Assembly (NCBI RefSeq): GCF_041296385.1
Contig: NC_091013.1
Coordinates: 8,446,001-8,510,000, forward strand
Reading direction: 5' to 3'
DNA length: 64,000 nt
From: Aphelocoma coerulescens
Taxonomy: Eukaryota > Chordata > Aves > Passeriformes > Corvidae
Shown here: piece after piece, positions 23,901-37,400 of the stretch
Numbering within the stretch: the first letter of the stretch is position 1
How the letters are laid out: every line of letters begins with the position of its first letter
The notes under the pieces: model-generated
The model's database searches: none
Told to the model about the DNA's origin: nothing
The model's input: the letters and a program-made list of their open reading frames with translations, nothing else
Position numbers and translations under genes: made by a program

Positions 23901-26900
23901 CTCCAGCAGAAATCTTGCTAAGATACCCAATTCTCTTTCCACACTTATCTCTGGACAGCAGGCTGGTAGCTGTCCTTTTCATCCAGAGAGGAGTCAGATT
24001 TAGAACCATGTAAATAGTTATCAGTGTCTCCCTCTCCCAACCAAACAAGTCCATCTCAGTGATGGTTAGGGTCAAAGCTAGCGTGGGGCAGTGCACATAA
24101 AGAGTTTGTACTTAGCTGCATCCTTCTGCCCAGCTCCTGCTCAGGTACCTCTTTCTGGGCTCCTGCTCAGGACCACAAACAGCTTGTCTCTGGTCAAGGA
24201 CTTCACCACTTCTCAAGAATTCCTCCTCTTCCTCACCACTGCCAGGCATCTGTCATGTGAGTCTGGACTAAAAGTGTTGGCTGCTTTGTTCCCTGATCTC
24301 CCTGTGCTTCCTCACACTCTCCCAAACACCCCTTGCCCCCACAGTGAGGGTTAAACCACATTGGTACCAATTCCTGCAGTGTGGATTTGTCTGTGTACAA
24401 GCACTGATGAACAGTCCCTGTCCACATTTCCCTGTGAACAAACAATGGCAGCTCAAATGTTTGCTGAAACACAAAGGGATTTAAGCCTGGCTGAGCAGGA
24501 TCTCTGTGTGCTTAGGCACAAATATTTGATGGGATCTTTCTCCATCATTTTCCCAGCTAATTTCCAGCTTTATACTTAACTGATTATTTAATTGGTGACT
24601 CACTGTCAGTGTCTATGATCAAAAAACACTGATAGTCTCTAGAGGGAAGTATATTTCATTCTCCTAGGCCACACTGAGGGTGATGTTGCAAAGCCTGGAG
24701 GGTGAAGGTCGGCCTTCATAGGAGGGGGAAGAAGAGATGGCTATACTTTCATTAGACAAAGAGGTCACATTTTTAAAGGTCAGATCTCTCATCTTCAATT
24801 TCCTAGCTACTACCCAACCAGTGCTTTGAAATGCATTGCTGCTCTAACTGTAAATTACAAAACCTAAATTTAGGCCAGTTTATGAAGCAGCACTCAACAC
24901 TACAGTTTTCATGGCATCTCCTCTTTTGAGACCCATAAAAAGCAAAATTATCCCAAGAGGTGCTGCCTTACAACAGGCATCAGAGTCTCTTAGAATCTGA
25001 GATTGGAAATGAACATCTTGGCAATGGTGAAAAGTGCTTTGTGTTTGGAGAGCAGCAAGTTAAATGCCTAGCCTGCATCCATTTTTCCTGCTTCAGCTGT
25101 GTAGCAGTGCTAAAAACAGCCCAAAACACCGACAGCTTGCCTGCTTTTATGAGTTCAGGTTGCCCTAATTTATAGGCCTGTATGTGCATACATATGAGCA
25201 GCTACTCTGGGTGAATGGGGAGAAGAGCTCCACCTAGAAAAACTGGAGTGTGTTTTTGGGCTGGTACTGGCTTAGAGGGACATTGGCAAAGGTTGGTTAA
25301 TGCAGCTGCAAAAAATGTGGCTCACACACCAGAAAATAGGACTGTGATGCATTTGGAGTAGCCAGCTGTGCTTTATGAATAGGGGAGTGGGTAGTGCTGC
25401 TGGACAGAGTACAGCTGTGTATGCTGTATATGGGTAATGTGGAAGAAGAGCCACATGCATGGACTTTGCCATGGTAGGCAGGCTTGCCTTTGGAATGGTC
25501 TAATGTAGCCAGCTCAGTGGCCTTTTTTATAGAATTTATGAAACTGAATAATAAACCAAACATAAATTGAAAGCAAGCATGCTACTTAGTTTATTTACAA
25601 AGCTAATAAAAATGCAAAAAATACAGTAATCAAATTATGTTCTCAAGTAAAAATGAATCAATAGATTAATAGCTTCAAAGTGCTTCTGCACCAAATTAAC
25701 ACAATAAGCAATCAAATCAAATGATGAGGCTGTCAGTTTCACTCTCAGTCCTTGTCACTAATGAAGTTATGCTAAGAGAATCAGAGGAAGAGTTGTTTTC
25801 AGACCAAAAGTGTCTGGCATCCTACCCGAAACATTTCTTTCACTCATCTGGGGAGCAGAGCAGGTTGCACCACCTGTTTAGTTTGGACTTAGACCCTTAC
25901 CAAGCAAGAATGAGAGAGGTGAGCAATATTCCTCTTTCAACATAAGTAGTGCTCAGCTATCCGTGTGTAAACAGTGATTCTTGCCATAACATTTTTTAAA
26001 GCCCTGTGGCTGTTTCAGGGAGATGGGTATCATTACCAGTTCCCTTGTCCATGCACACAGTTTGGGGGATAGTAGATCCACCCTCTAGCACAGGTGGGTT
26101 TGCTAAATATTGCATGATGGCAGCTTTAGAACAATTTTTGTCCTCAGCAGAACTTCCTGACTACCTCAGTGGCAGGCTGACATCATTTATTTTTATGAAG
26201 CTGTGAAAGGTGTTTCTCCTTGAGCTGTACACAAACATTCATTTGTAACTAGGGGAGGAGGGTGGCAGGAGAAGGAGAGAAAATACTTGGACTAAAGTCA
26301 AGATGGAAGAGGAGCAATTCAGTGAGGAGCCTGCAGCTGTGTCTGGGAGCTGGGCAAGTGCACTCTGGCCTGTGCTGGACCATCCCCAGGAGCCAGGAAA
26401 GTGCCCACTGGCCCAGGCAGGATCCTTCTGAATCCCTGGAGCAGAAGTGCTCAGATGCCACTGGATTCACTGCTGCTGACACACAAATTAACAGGAGGCA
26501 ATATGGGGAAAAATGGAGAGACCTGGAGAACGTATTCCTGAACAATCCCCAGGTAAATGTGCATTCAGAGAGGCTGAGCTTTCTGATGACCAGTGTATTC
26601 CCTTCCTGAAACAAAACTGAACCCCAGTGAGTGTTGGGGACAAGAAGGGCTGGGTTTGTCCTCTACAGAGAGATGCTGAGAGAAACATTTCTGGATGTTT
26701 CTGTCACTAAAATATCTCACTAGGAGAGTACAAAGGCAGATACTAGTGAGTTTATCAAAAGAAAGATCTTTCAACCCATCAGGGAGCAACAATGTGCTGT
26801 CCAAGGAATATGAAGATAAGCTACTCTAATTTCATGCTGTGTTATTTTATTCCGTAAGACAAACTATTACTTGCTTTCATAAATATATAACAGTGACCAT

Positions 26901-28227
26901 ACAAATTATGGTTTGATGTCACAGTCAGTCTCTTGGCTTAGCTAGCAGGGGAGAGGAAAAGGTAATTGCAAAATGTACAATGACAATAAAACAGTAAAGC
27001 TAGGTGGTTATGTTAGCCATTATTTCTGATGTGTGAATGTTTCCACTACAGCTAATTTTCAAGAGGAAATTGGAAATTTCTTTTAAAGAAAAATCCCTCC
27101 TGGAATCCTAATAAGGGCCAGAGGAAATGGATGGTAAAGCCTCATGTCAAGTTGGGTGAGCAGCATGAAGGAGTGGTAGCAGGGAGGTTTACTGGGATGC
27201 CACTTCTTGCTTCATGACAGCTTCTAGGAGAGGATGTCAGTCAGGAATTGACTGTGATGAGAGCAGGCATCAGCCTGGTGGTCCTTGCTGGGGGAGTAGT
27301 TGGAATGTTGCAGTCTTTGGATATGCAGTAAACAGACAATGCAAGAAATCAGTTCAACAACTCCTCTGAGCAGATCACCATAAGCAACATCAGAAATTTC
27401 TAGCAGACAGTGAGAGGGAAGCCCCCACATCAAATCTGTGTTAGGGTGGTTAGTGGGAGCGCAGTGACCTGCTTCTTTTGGGTGTTGTTCTAGAATGTTG
27501 GGAAGACACTGCAGAAAACCTCTCTGGGACAATGGCATTGACTTTAGTAACTCTTTAAAGTGAAGATGAGCCAACAGAAGGTGGGTTGTGGTACAAAATA
27601 AAATGTTCTAGGGCATTCTGACTATTGAAGTAGGTGCTTGTTTAACATGACTGGGAGTACTGTTATTAAAATAAATATTTGTTGCTAAGATACCATGTTA
27701 GTTCAATAGCCTTGAAATCTAGTTTGTGTTATTAGACTGGAGGTGCAGATATTTTATAGATATGTCATTGCAGTGATTGCAGGCAGACCTAGGAGGCAGG
27801 GAGGGAACTCCTCAAACACTAATAAGAAATAAAACAGCTGCTAGCAGCAGCTCTGACCTGCTATCCTTGGAAAGCAAGCAGCTTGCTGAGTGGGAGGAAG
27901 AGCAAGAAGGAAAACAGTGGTAAGAGAGAAGGGAGAAAAGGAGCAGGATGAACCACAAGGGAAGGGAGCAAACTGCCTGGTAAATGCCACCTCATTTAGG
28001 CTTTGTTCACACAAGCCCAAGAGGAGGAGTAGCAGAGGCAGACCCTGGAAACAGGGGGGTGGTCTGACAGCCAGAATCCCTCACCCTTACTACAGGACAT
28101 GCAGGGGTTTTACTTGAGTCTGACCTTGGACTTGTCCTATGAGCTGAGGTCCAATCAGTGGCTGGAGCACCACAGATATACTCCTACACTGTGTCTTCCA
28201 GAGTGGGCATTGTCCAAGCATAAAGAA
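17996..28227. other. Intergenic DNA, no gene recognised
   Basis: Mixed-composition unique sequence. The longest open frames (18048-18500 plus, 18077-18556 minus, 18589-19113 plus) lack motifs, are not arranged like exons and overlap on opposite strands, so I do not call genes. I saw no LTR termini, CR1 3' ends or tRNA-like cloverleaf. The 23560-23760 stretch has the look of constrained non-coding DNA (several TAAT-type cores and few low-complexity runs), but that is impression only. Confidence 0.55.
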
Positions 28228-28453
28228 GCATCCAGATATTAGGTTCTTCATCCGGAGCATGGTTGGGCACTGGAACAGGCTCCCCAGGGCAATGGTCACA
28301 GCTCCAAGCCTGACAGAGCTCAAGGAGTGTTTGGACAGCATTGTCAGGCACATGGTGGGATTATTGGAGCTGTGCTGTGTGGAGCCAGGAGTTGGATTTT
28401 GATGATCCTTGTGGGTCCCTTCCAGCTCAGAATATTCTATGATTCCATGATCT
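28228..28453 (+). mobile_element. CR1 LINE 3'-end fragment
   Basis: The sequence follows the CR1 3' region. An ATATTAGG...TTCTTCAT block is followed by a GGGCACTGGAACAGGCTCCC segment, a GAGCTCAAGGAGTGTTTGGA segment, then a GATGATCCTTGTGGGTCCCT segment and TTCCAGCTCAG, ending in ATTCTATGATTCCATGAT, the octamer tail characteristic of CR1. Only the 3' UTR and the very end of the element are present. This 5' truncation is usual for CR1, the dominant avian LINE. The start is approximate. There is no intact reverse transcriptase, so it is inactive. Confidence 0.9.
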
Positions 28454-31400
28454 AATTTAGGTCAGCACCAGCCTGCTTTTTGGATCTCTAGTCCATGGTA
28501 TAGAAACTTTTATTCCAGCCTTCCTAAAGCAAATTTTCTCTGCCATTTAGAGAGGGCAGAAGGCATCCCTAGAAGCTTCCAGATATTAAATCAGCATCTT
28601 TGATTAAGCATCTTTCTTTCTGTCCATTGATAATTTAAGAAATGAGTAGGAAATGCTGGATGACTCATTCCACCAGAGGTACTGCTTTTCTGAGGAGGAT
28701 CAGCAGCTTTTTAAAGAAAAGGCAGTGGCATTAGCTCATCTTTTTCTTCATCTTCCATCTCACCATATAATAAGACTAGGGGGTGGAAAATGTGCCTTGA
28801 ATGAAAACAGCTTTGCCTCTGTGCTTTCCTCAGAGGAGATCTGGTTTTGTCTGATATGAGAGCATGCCAGCCTCAGGGTGGAGGGGAGCCAGGAAGGGAG
28901 CGTGAGGAATCCTCTGTCCCTCCTGTTGGCAGGGGATCCCTCTGCAATCCTTAAAGGGGGTAGCTCCCACACCTCCTGGGGCTCAGCAGGAAAGCTAGCA
29001 AGAGGGAGTCTGAGTCTCATCTGGGAAGCAGCAGGAGGCTCTGTTCCCTGCAATATGTCAATAATAACGAAAGTAGTCACTGAGCAGGGCCCAGGGTGTT
29101 TTGAGAGAAGGCACTGACTGCCCTTCACTGGAGCAATTTTGCTCTTGCCCCTTCTGTTTCTGGCTCCATCACTCTCACCTTCCAACCAGAGATGGGTCAG
29201 GGTAACCAGAGAGATTCTCTGCATGTTCAGGTGTCTATCAGAACAGGTCCCAGGATTGCACTGTTCCTTCTCGCACAGGTGAGCACCAGAAAAGCCCCAG
29301 TCTGCAGATCTCCTTAACAGCAAGCACTGGAAAGCTTAAAAAACATCACCCCTCCCCTGCTAGAGACTGACTCAAAAGGGAAAGTACAAAAGAGAAAGCA
29401 CCAGGTTTGAGTCCTGGTTTCAGCCACAGAAGTCCTGTGGAATGCTGGCACACAGAGGAAATTTAGCACATATACGCTATTTCGTGGTGCTTTAGCAGAT
29501 GATATTAACATCTGTATTTCTCAAGTCAATGTATGCAATTCCATTACAAAGGGTTTTGTCAGATAGTAACCCTTGCTGTAGCATTTTAAGGTGTTATAGC
29601 CTCCAGCTGCCTGCTCTGTCCCTCTGTTCAGTCACAACCTTTTAAGAGTCAGCAGAAGGAGCCGTGCACCCACCTACATCTGCTCTCATTCCCAATCCTA
29701 CACTTTGAGGCTTTCAGCTAATGTCATGGATCAAAACTTGGAGCCACCAAAGAAGAGGTGACATTTCCTTCACCTTGTATTTCTACAGGGGCGATAACCT
29801 TTGCAACTAGAAGTGAGTGACAGCTGGATCTGGTCACACATTAAAGCAGTTGCTCAAGATTCTCAAAGCTCATGTGTGGCAGTCAGAACTGGCCCTAGAA
29901 GGACTTTTCTTGCACAGTAGTACAGGTACAGTGATTTGAACAACACAGTTTGTTCTTGGGTGTGTTAGCTATATCACCATTTCTGCTCTTTGTGCTCCTA
30001 GAGAAAGCAAAGTTTTATTTTATGAGCAAGCTAAACTATCCCAGAAAACACAAACTCTCACCAGTATAGCTGGATCTGCACCAGAGGCTTCTGCTGACAC
30101 AGTTAAGACAGTCAAGGATTATTCTGCTTTTCTCTCCTATCAACTCACCAGGCTGGTAAATATCTGTTGTGGAGAGTGGAATAGAAGCAATCACAACGGT
30201 TTGTCTTTTCTATGGTGCTCCAATTTAAACAGGATCACATGGGCAGCATTCGTGGGTGCAGCTTTACTGCAGAGATCAATTTCAGCGCCTTGAAGAATTT
30301 GATCAGTGGTAATGTAGTCTGGCTTTAAAATTAGAAAGCCCAATTACAGCCAGGCTCTGTCTGCACAGCTTCTGCTTTAGTGGTTGGAGCCACCAGCCTG
30401 TTCATGTGAGGGCAGAAACCTGCCAGAGATGCCCCACAGCCAGCCCTTGAAAACAAAATATTTGAAGTCCACATGCAGAGGAGCACACAGTTACATGTAG
30501 CTGCTGTGCTGTCTGCTTGTACAACCATTTTTTTACTCACAGAGAAGTGGTTCTGACAGAATATAAATAATGCCGTAACAGTTCTGAGAACAGTGCTGAA
30601 GGAGAAATATGTGGTTTAGCAGGGATGGCTAGTGAAGCACTTATGTCACCTCCTTGCAAGGTGATGGAAATATTGTATTATTACTAACCTATCCGAGGAA
30701 ATGGAAGTCCTCCATCATTTTCCTTGTCCCTGTGCTTTAATAGTGAGAGTGGTGTACCATATGGTGTTCTCTACAGGCTAAGAATCTGTGGACAAATTGC
30801 TAAATTCATTAAAGCCAAGTAGATAAAATCTTGATCCTACTGACTTCAGTGGGGCCTGGATTTTACTTTATGTTCACAAACTTGCCTGTGTGTATAAAGT
30901 CCTTTTGTACTGTGCTCTGCTCTTGTGTAATAGTTAACTTATTTCCCAGTATTAATGTTTAACATAGATTTTTTTCTAAGAAAAGTGGTTTTTAATGTAG
31001 AGCTAATTGATTCTAGCTCTGCCCTGAGTTGCTGGTAAGTGAACCATAGTTCCTTGCAGAGGGGTGATGCATGGAGATGTTATTATCTGACCCTGGGACT
31101 GGGAGGCAAAGAATCCACTGTGTCATTGCCCACCACTCCTACAGCTGTTTAAAGCAGCCTGCAGTAGTGGAATGTTCCCCCATTCCCCACTGGTGGTAGT
31201 CTGTCCTCATCTTCCAGTGGAATGAAGGACAGCCCATTTTGCTGACCAGTGGAGATGATGTTCTAAGATATTTCTTTCTCATTTGCTTCTCCTATAATTC
31301 CTCACTAGTCCCAGGCATTTCACTTATTGTCCCTCCCCTTTTTCTCAAATTTTCAAACCAGGGATAATATTTATACACTCTTTCAGCTGTTATGATGGCT

Positions 31401-34400
31401 ATTAATTACTCTTCAGGCACTGCTCTGAAATTAATGTATTGTTCAAGAACTAAGTGCAATTTAATTATTGAATTTCAGAATTATTTGACTCTATGGGCTA
31501 TTTTTAACTCTTGTTTCTTAGTCTGTATAGAAAACATACCTATTTCTTTCAGTCTGCAAAAGTCTGTGTTAATGTCAAAAGGTATATATGACTTGAAGCT
31601 GGATATTGCAGAAATATGAGACTTTCTTCATGCCTAGAAACCAGAGTAATATTTGCACCATCTTCTATACCCACTGGTACACCTTCTTTCTTCCTATCTC
31701 CTCCCTTCCTTTCTTTGCACTGAATGGTGTGGTTTTCCCACCAGTTGCTACATTAAACTTACTTGGAGGTTCTATCTATCTGGAAACAGCTTGGTCTTAA
31801 GATTAACCTGCCCCCAATCTAACTTTCAAAACTCATTCAATTTCTGTCTTCTAAACTCATGGCAATTTCTTAATTTCTTTTCAAGCAAAGGAAAAATTCT
31901 GTTTTTTTAGTGATTTATGACTGAAAATCTTTGGGGATTTGGCTGAACTCTATGTGGAGGGCTCAAATAGGGTTTGTATATTGTCAGATATGTCAGTCAT
32001 GGTTGGGCTGAATGGATGTTACTTGGTCTCTGTCTTCACTGACTGATGACGTGGATTCTGTGTGTGTGTGCTCATGGAAAGAGGCAGAGAGCTGCACTTC
32101 TCCCAGTTTTGTCCTGCTCCCTCAGGAACATTGAGAAAAAGCAGCACCTGTGCTGCAAGGGCTATGGGGACCACCACTGAGGGAACTGTATTGCTGGATT
32201 CCCCACGTATTTGCTGCATTCCCCATTGTCTTTATCACACCTCCTCTGCCTGATGTGTGCTGGGTTGTTTCCATGGTGTAGAGAAGAACAGCACTTACTC
32301 TGTGAGGAATTCAGAAGGATCTCATTCCCCATGTCTCCAGCAGACAGGGAGAAGAGGGTCCTAGTACTTGTAGCCAGCTAAAAGGAAAAAAAACCCCTTA
32401 TACTCCAAAAGCCATAGGAAGGATTTAGGGGAATGGATGAGAGCTGCATGCTCAAGTGCTCATCTTTAAAACCTGGTAGGATCAATGTTCAGACAGCAAA
32501 AGATTGTAATAAATTTCTCAACTGGATATTTCTCTTCCACCAACAGCTTTGGTGAGTCTACAGAGGCTAACTCAAGAAATGCCCATAATTTCTCAAGTTC
32601 TCATATTTGTGTGTTGCAATAACTCTATTCTGGGAGTATTGGGTAACATCTGAAAGGCTCAGTGACCACCCTCTGCCAGACAAATAGCACAGCTGCTGCA
32701 AATGAATCTGAGGAAACGGAGACCATTGTGTTTATACTGGAGTGGAGGGAGGACCAGGAGTCTCCTCAGACTCTCTCCTAACCCAGCTGTTGCCCCTGAG
32801 ATCCCCCTGCCTCAGGAGAAGCACGATTCAGGATGCCATAGAGCCTTCATGGCCTCAGGCAGTATTTTTTTTCCAGTGGAGCTATAGGTAGAAAATATAA
32901 ATATAGAAAGTTAGGAAGCAAAACAGAGATATCAACCAGTTCCTCTGGACTAGTCCCTGAGGAAGAGGCCAGAGAGGCAGACCCAGATAAATGACCATTG
33001 CTCCACCCTTGTCCTGATTTATGCACAAAGTCAAAAGTCAGTTATTTTTCTGTTAAAAAAAAAAAAAGTACAATATTTTTTGTCCCAGAAAAGCCAAAAT
33101 ACCTGGAAAGGGCTTTCTTCTCTCCACTAGAGGGGTGGTTCTGAGCAGGCTGAGAATGGCAAGACAGGGGTGAGGAAAAGCCTTTAACAATATAGGAGGA
33201 AAAACATGCAGAACTGATGGCAGCCAGCGTGGCTCTATGCTTGTAAGGAGAAATGCATGGAAAAGACAAGAATAAAATAGGAGACAGAAATAGCTGGATA
33301 CTGTACCCAGCAGCTACAGAAAAAAACCCCAATACTTTAAAACAATCTGTCTTGCTGATAAGATAAAACCAAGCAAAAGGGCTTTCCACTAGAAAATGAA
33401 GGGATAACCTGTTGAGAAGAGGGTGTCTTGGATGGCATTGTATTCTTTTCTTGGTATGACAGTTCCTGTGTTGAGTGTTGAGGTATGAATCATACTGCAG
33501 AAGGACAAATAGTTAAATGGGTCTGAATAATTAAGCACATCTGAACAGAAAGGAAGGAGTGCTGGAGACTGAAAAATGGGAAATTGTCATTCCACAGAGA
33601 AAAGGGTTTGAGTAACAGTCAGAGAGAATCTTTATACATTCCCAGCATGTCCATGCAGCAGCTACAGCAGTAATGTAGTAATCAGTCAGAGTCAGGGTGC
33701 ATTTGAGCTGTTACAAAATACATGGTTTGATTTGGTTTCATACCACATCTCTTCTGCTGTTGCTGTTATGGTTTTCCATCAGTATATAATATTCTGCTGT
33801 AGTGGATTGAACCCTAGTTGATGGACTATATTTTAATAGCACACTCTGGGCAGCTCTGTGCTCTGCTGAGAACACAGTATTTAAACAAAGAACTTTGAAT
33901 TTTTAACCCATTCATACTTTATGGCTAAGATTATTGAATTTCCTGTAACACTTCAATAGTTTTCTGCGGAGGTCACAGTGGCCTTTCAAAAATAGGCAGT
34001 ATAACAAGTTGGTCCATTATAATATGGCCCCATCTTCCAAAGTCTGGAATATGGCAGCTGAGAAGTAGAAAGGTAGACAACACTAGGGACTTTCCCAGAG
34101 ACTTTTTGAGGGGTCAGATGTCAATTATTTATAACACAGGCAGAAATGTGCAGTGGTTATTTCTTCAGCTTCATACTGCTGCCTCAGTGGACTCATTCAC
34201 TGTTTGCCCTCAGTCCCAGCTGAGTTCAGCATCACACAGAGATGGATTCATGGGTCATTCCAGCTGGAGCACACTGTCCAGCCCACTTCCCAGACACCTC
34301 TGAACTGCTTTCTAGCCCTGAGCATGTAGAGGTCACACATGAAGAAAAATACAGCCATTCATATCTGGCATGCTGAGGAAGCTTGGAAGACAAACCCTCT

Positions 34401-37400
34401 GACTCGGGCTGCTCTGCCACTGCCATGGCAGAGCCACAAGCCTGTTCCAGCTCCCGCACAGCTGCTGATGCAAATGCCCAGCAACAAGGGTACCAAAAGC
34501 TATCATTAGCAGCACTTAAACACAGAAGTTTGGAAGCAACATAGGGAAACACAAAACCTCTGATTGCAGGAAGCTGGGATAAAGTCCTAGCACCCCGGGA
34601 GAAAGCAAAACCCGTGTTCTAATATCCCCTTTCAGAACAAGTCAGGCTTTCAGCTGCTGTGGTGATATGTGGCCGAGGATGCCATTAATAGAGAGGGTGT
34701 GACATCTCACTGAAGTCTCGTCTCCAGGCTGAACATAACTAGGTGAACGTGTCATCTGCAGTTAAACAGGATAAAAGCAAGACTCAGTGTCAGGATATGT
34801 TCCTGGATGGCACAGTCATGGAAGTGACCACCTGTCAGCTGTGCACATTTTGGGAATGTGGCAGCAGGTCTTCGTCAGCCAAGAGGACACGTGACAGAAC
34901 ATCAAGCTGTGGTGCTGTAGACATGCCTGAAGCATGACTAAGAAGGGATGTCCATACACAAACTTAGCACATTCTGATTCACCACAGGGTCAGACTTGTT
35001 TCAAATCATGTGATGCCCCATTTAAATTAATTTTTAACAAAGTTTTTAGTTCTTGGTAACCCTGAACTTCTGGTTTATGTGGATGTAGCTATATTTTTGC
35101 AAGGCAGCAACTGTCCTGTCTATCCTCTTTGGGCTTTCCATTTTGTACTGATAAACTCAAAGCAAAATCTCATTAGTGTCTTCTGAAAATAGTTCACAGA
35201 GCTGCGGTTTCCATCAGAGTGGCTGATTTTGCATTCTAGTCTCAGTGAGCATCACACAAACCAGCACAGGGGCTTGGCACAGCAATACTCACCACTTCCA
35301 AGATGATTTGCCTGTCAGGCACCCATGTAAATGGCATCGTGTCTGTGATAAGCAACTCTACCCTCATTATCCTCTCTTAAAAGCCTATACCACTTTCTGA
35401 TTAATTCAAGAGGAGCGGATAAGGGCCCTGTCATTTTACATTGCTTAATGCTTTCCATTACAAAAGATCATGATGGTGTTTCACCAGAAGCTTTCATATG
35501 TTTTGTCAGGAGGTGGGGGGAGCTGGATTATCAGTAGCAGCAAAGCCTTTTGGCTAAAAGAGTGAAATTCTTGTTAAGTTTTTGTGAAGAAGTATATTGT
35601 CCCCAAAATATCACCCTTAATTTTAATCTTTGGGAAAGACTTGCTTCCTTGCCAGCCATCAGTTTTCTGAGGGTGGGCTGTGGCTGTAGCAGAACCACTC
35701 ACTCCTCTTGAGATGCCTCTGCTGAAGCAATCAGTGATGAGAAGAGAAACAGGCCAGGGGCCTTCCCTCTTCCTGTACAACCAAACATTATTCTGAGCCC
35801 TGTATACAGCAGCAGAACACCTTCTTTTCTGGGGCACCATGTTAAACACCAGCATTCCCCCTCCTCCCCCTCCAGCTGCTCACTCCCCACACTGCAGGGC
35901 CCTCCTGTCTCCGGAGGGTAAGCAAGGAGCGAGCTGACCACGGTGGTTCCAGGTGTATCCATCCTCCAGCCTGGAGGGGACACTTGGGACTCAGTTCCAT
36001 TGTCCAAAGACAGCTTGTGCTGTTTCAGACATCTTCTTCTCTCCTGCAGATTTCTCTGGGGCTGAAGGAAAAGCAGGAGACCCACAATCTTCTGGAGAGG
36101 TGGCTGGAGAGTAAGTGGGGTTCCCTAGAGTGTGTAATACAGCACCAGAAGTCCACGATTAGGGAATAGATTCAGATGCTCCTCTTTATCCCCACTTTCA
36201 GACCCTTAAACATACCTATCCCCACTACAGGTGGAGTGAATGTCTCAGCTCCTGTTACTGTCACTGGAGAGCCATTTAGTAGGACCTGGAGAGCTGTGAA
36301 TTCACCAGACATCCCATTTTAGGGAAGGCCTGTAGACCGCAATGACTATGGTGACAGTATAGGTAAGTGTTTCACATGTAGACAGCTATTTCAGCACCAC
36401 CCAGATTTTGGGGTCTGGGTCTGGAGCCAAGTCCCATCCTCTGTGTCTGTGCCTGGGGTTCAGGTCCTTCCCACAATGGGCAGCAGATTGCTACAGTTAC
36501 ATATAATTTGTTCTTCATCATTTTCCACTCCAGGGGAAAAAATGGGGAATTACATTAAAAACACCCTGAAACATGCAAAAAAATTTATGTTAAGAAACAA
36601 GTTGCAAAGTCAGACACTTGAAAATTAAAAGTTCTGTATGTAGAAGTAATTCTGCAAAACCTAATTCAGTTACCTTTTGAATATATTGCAATTTTCCACA
36701 TTTTACAACATTATAAGTTTTTGTATTCACTTCTCTCTTCATTTTGCATTTCAAATTACTTTCCTCCAATGTTTAATGATACATTATTAATATAAATATA
36801 GCAATACAAATGTATTACAAATGTCTCTGTACAAAACCTGTATTTATTTAGGCTGCACAGTCCAGCACTTGAAAGCCAGGAAATGCCAGATGTACACACC
36901 GCAAGCACAGCGAGATACATTCTCTATCCCAGAAATCTTATGAATCAAATTAACACAAGGTGAACCATCTGCCACAGGGATAGGATGGGAAGACAAAAAT
37001 AATAGTGACCAGGACATGTTACATAACCTAGGTATGAGCACTGAGAGAAGATGAGTGATTGCCTTTGGTTTCTTCTACATGGTTTCAGGAGACCTCTTGG
37101 CCCTGATGCTGTTGACATTCCTGGAATAATATTCTGCATATTGCACATATCCCTGGATCTTCTAAAATGGCATCATCAGAAGCAGTTTGCCCCTGGGGGC
37201 TCAGAGATGCCTTCCTCCAATACTTGTTAACAGACACATTCCTGGTGTTTCGAATTTGCAGTATTAAGTGCGAGTCCCTCTAGCAAGAGTGCTGCAAGTA
37301 AAAAAAAAGCAAATTTCATGTTACAGAACATGACTCTGGGCTCCAGGGTAAGGGTAGCCCACCCTGAGCCCATTGTCCTGAAAAGCCAGGGCCTTGCAGT

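Noticed and set aside
28760..29323. 187-codon minus-strand frame
   Set aside because: No domain, no signal peptide, no exon-like splice pattern, and another long frame overlaps it on the opposite strand.
36390..36400. Left half of an RE1/NRSE silencer (TTCAGCACCAC)
   Set aside because: The right half (GGACAGCGCC-like) is absent at either normal or extended spacing.
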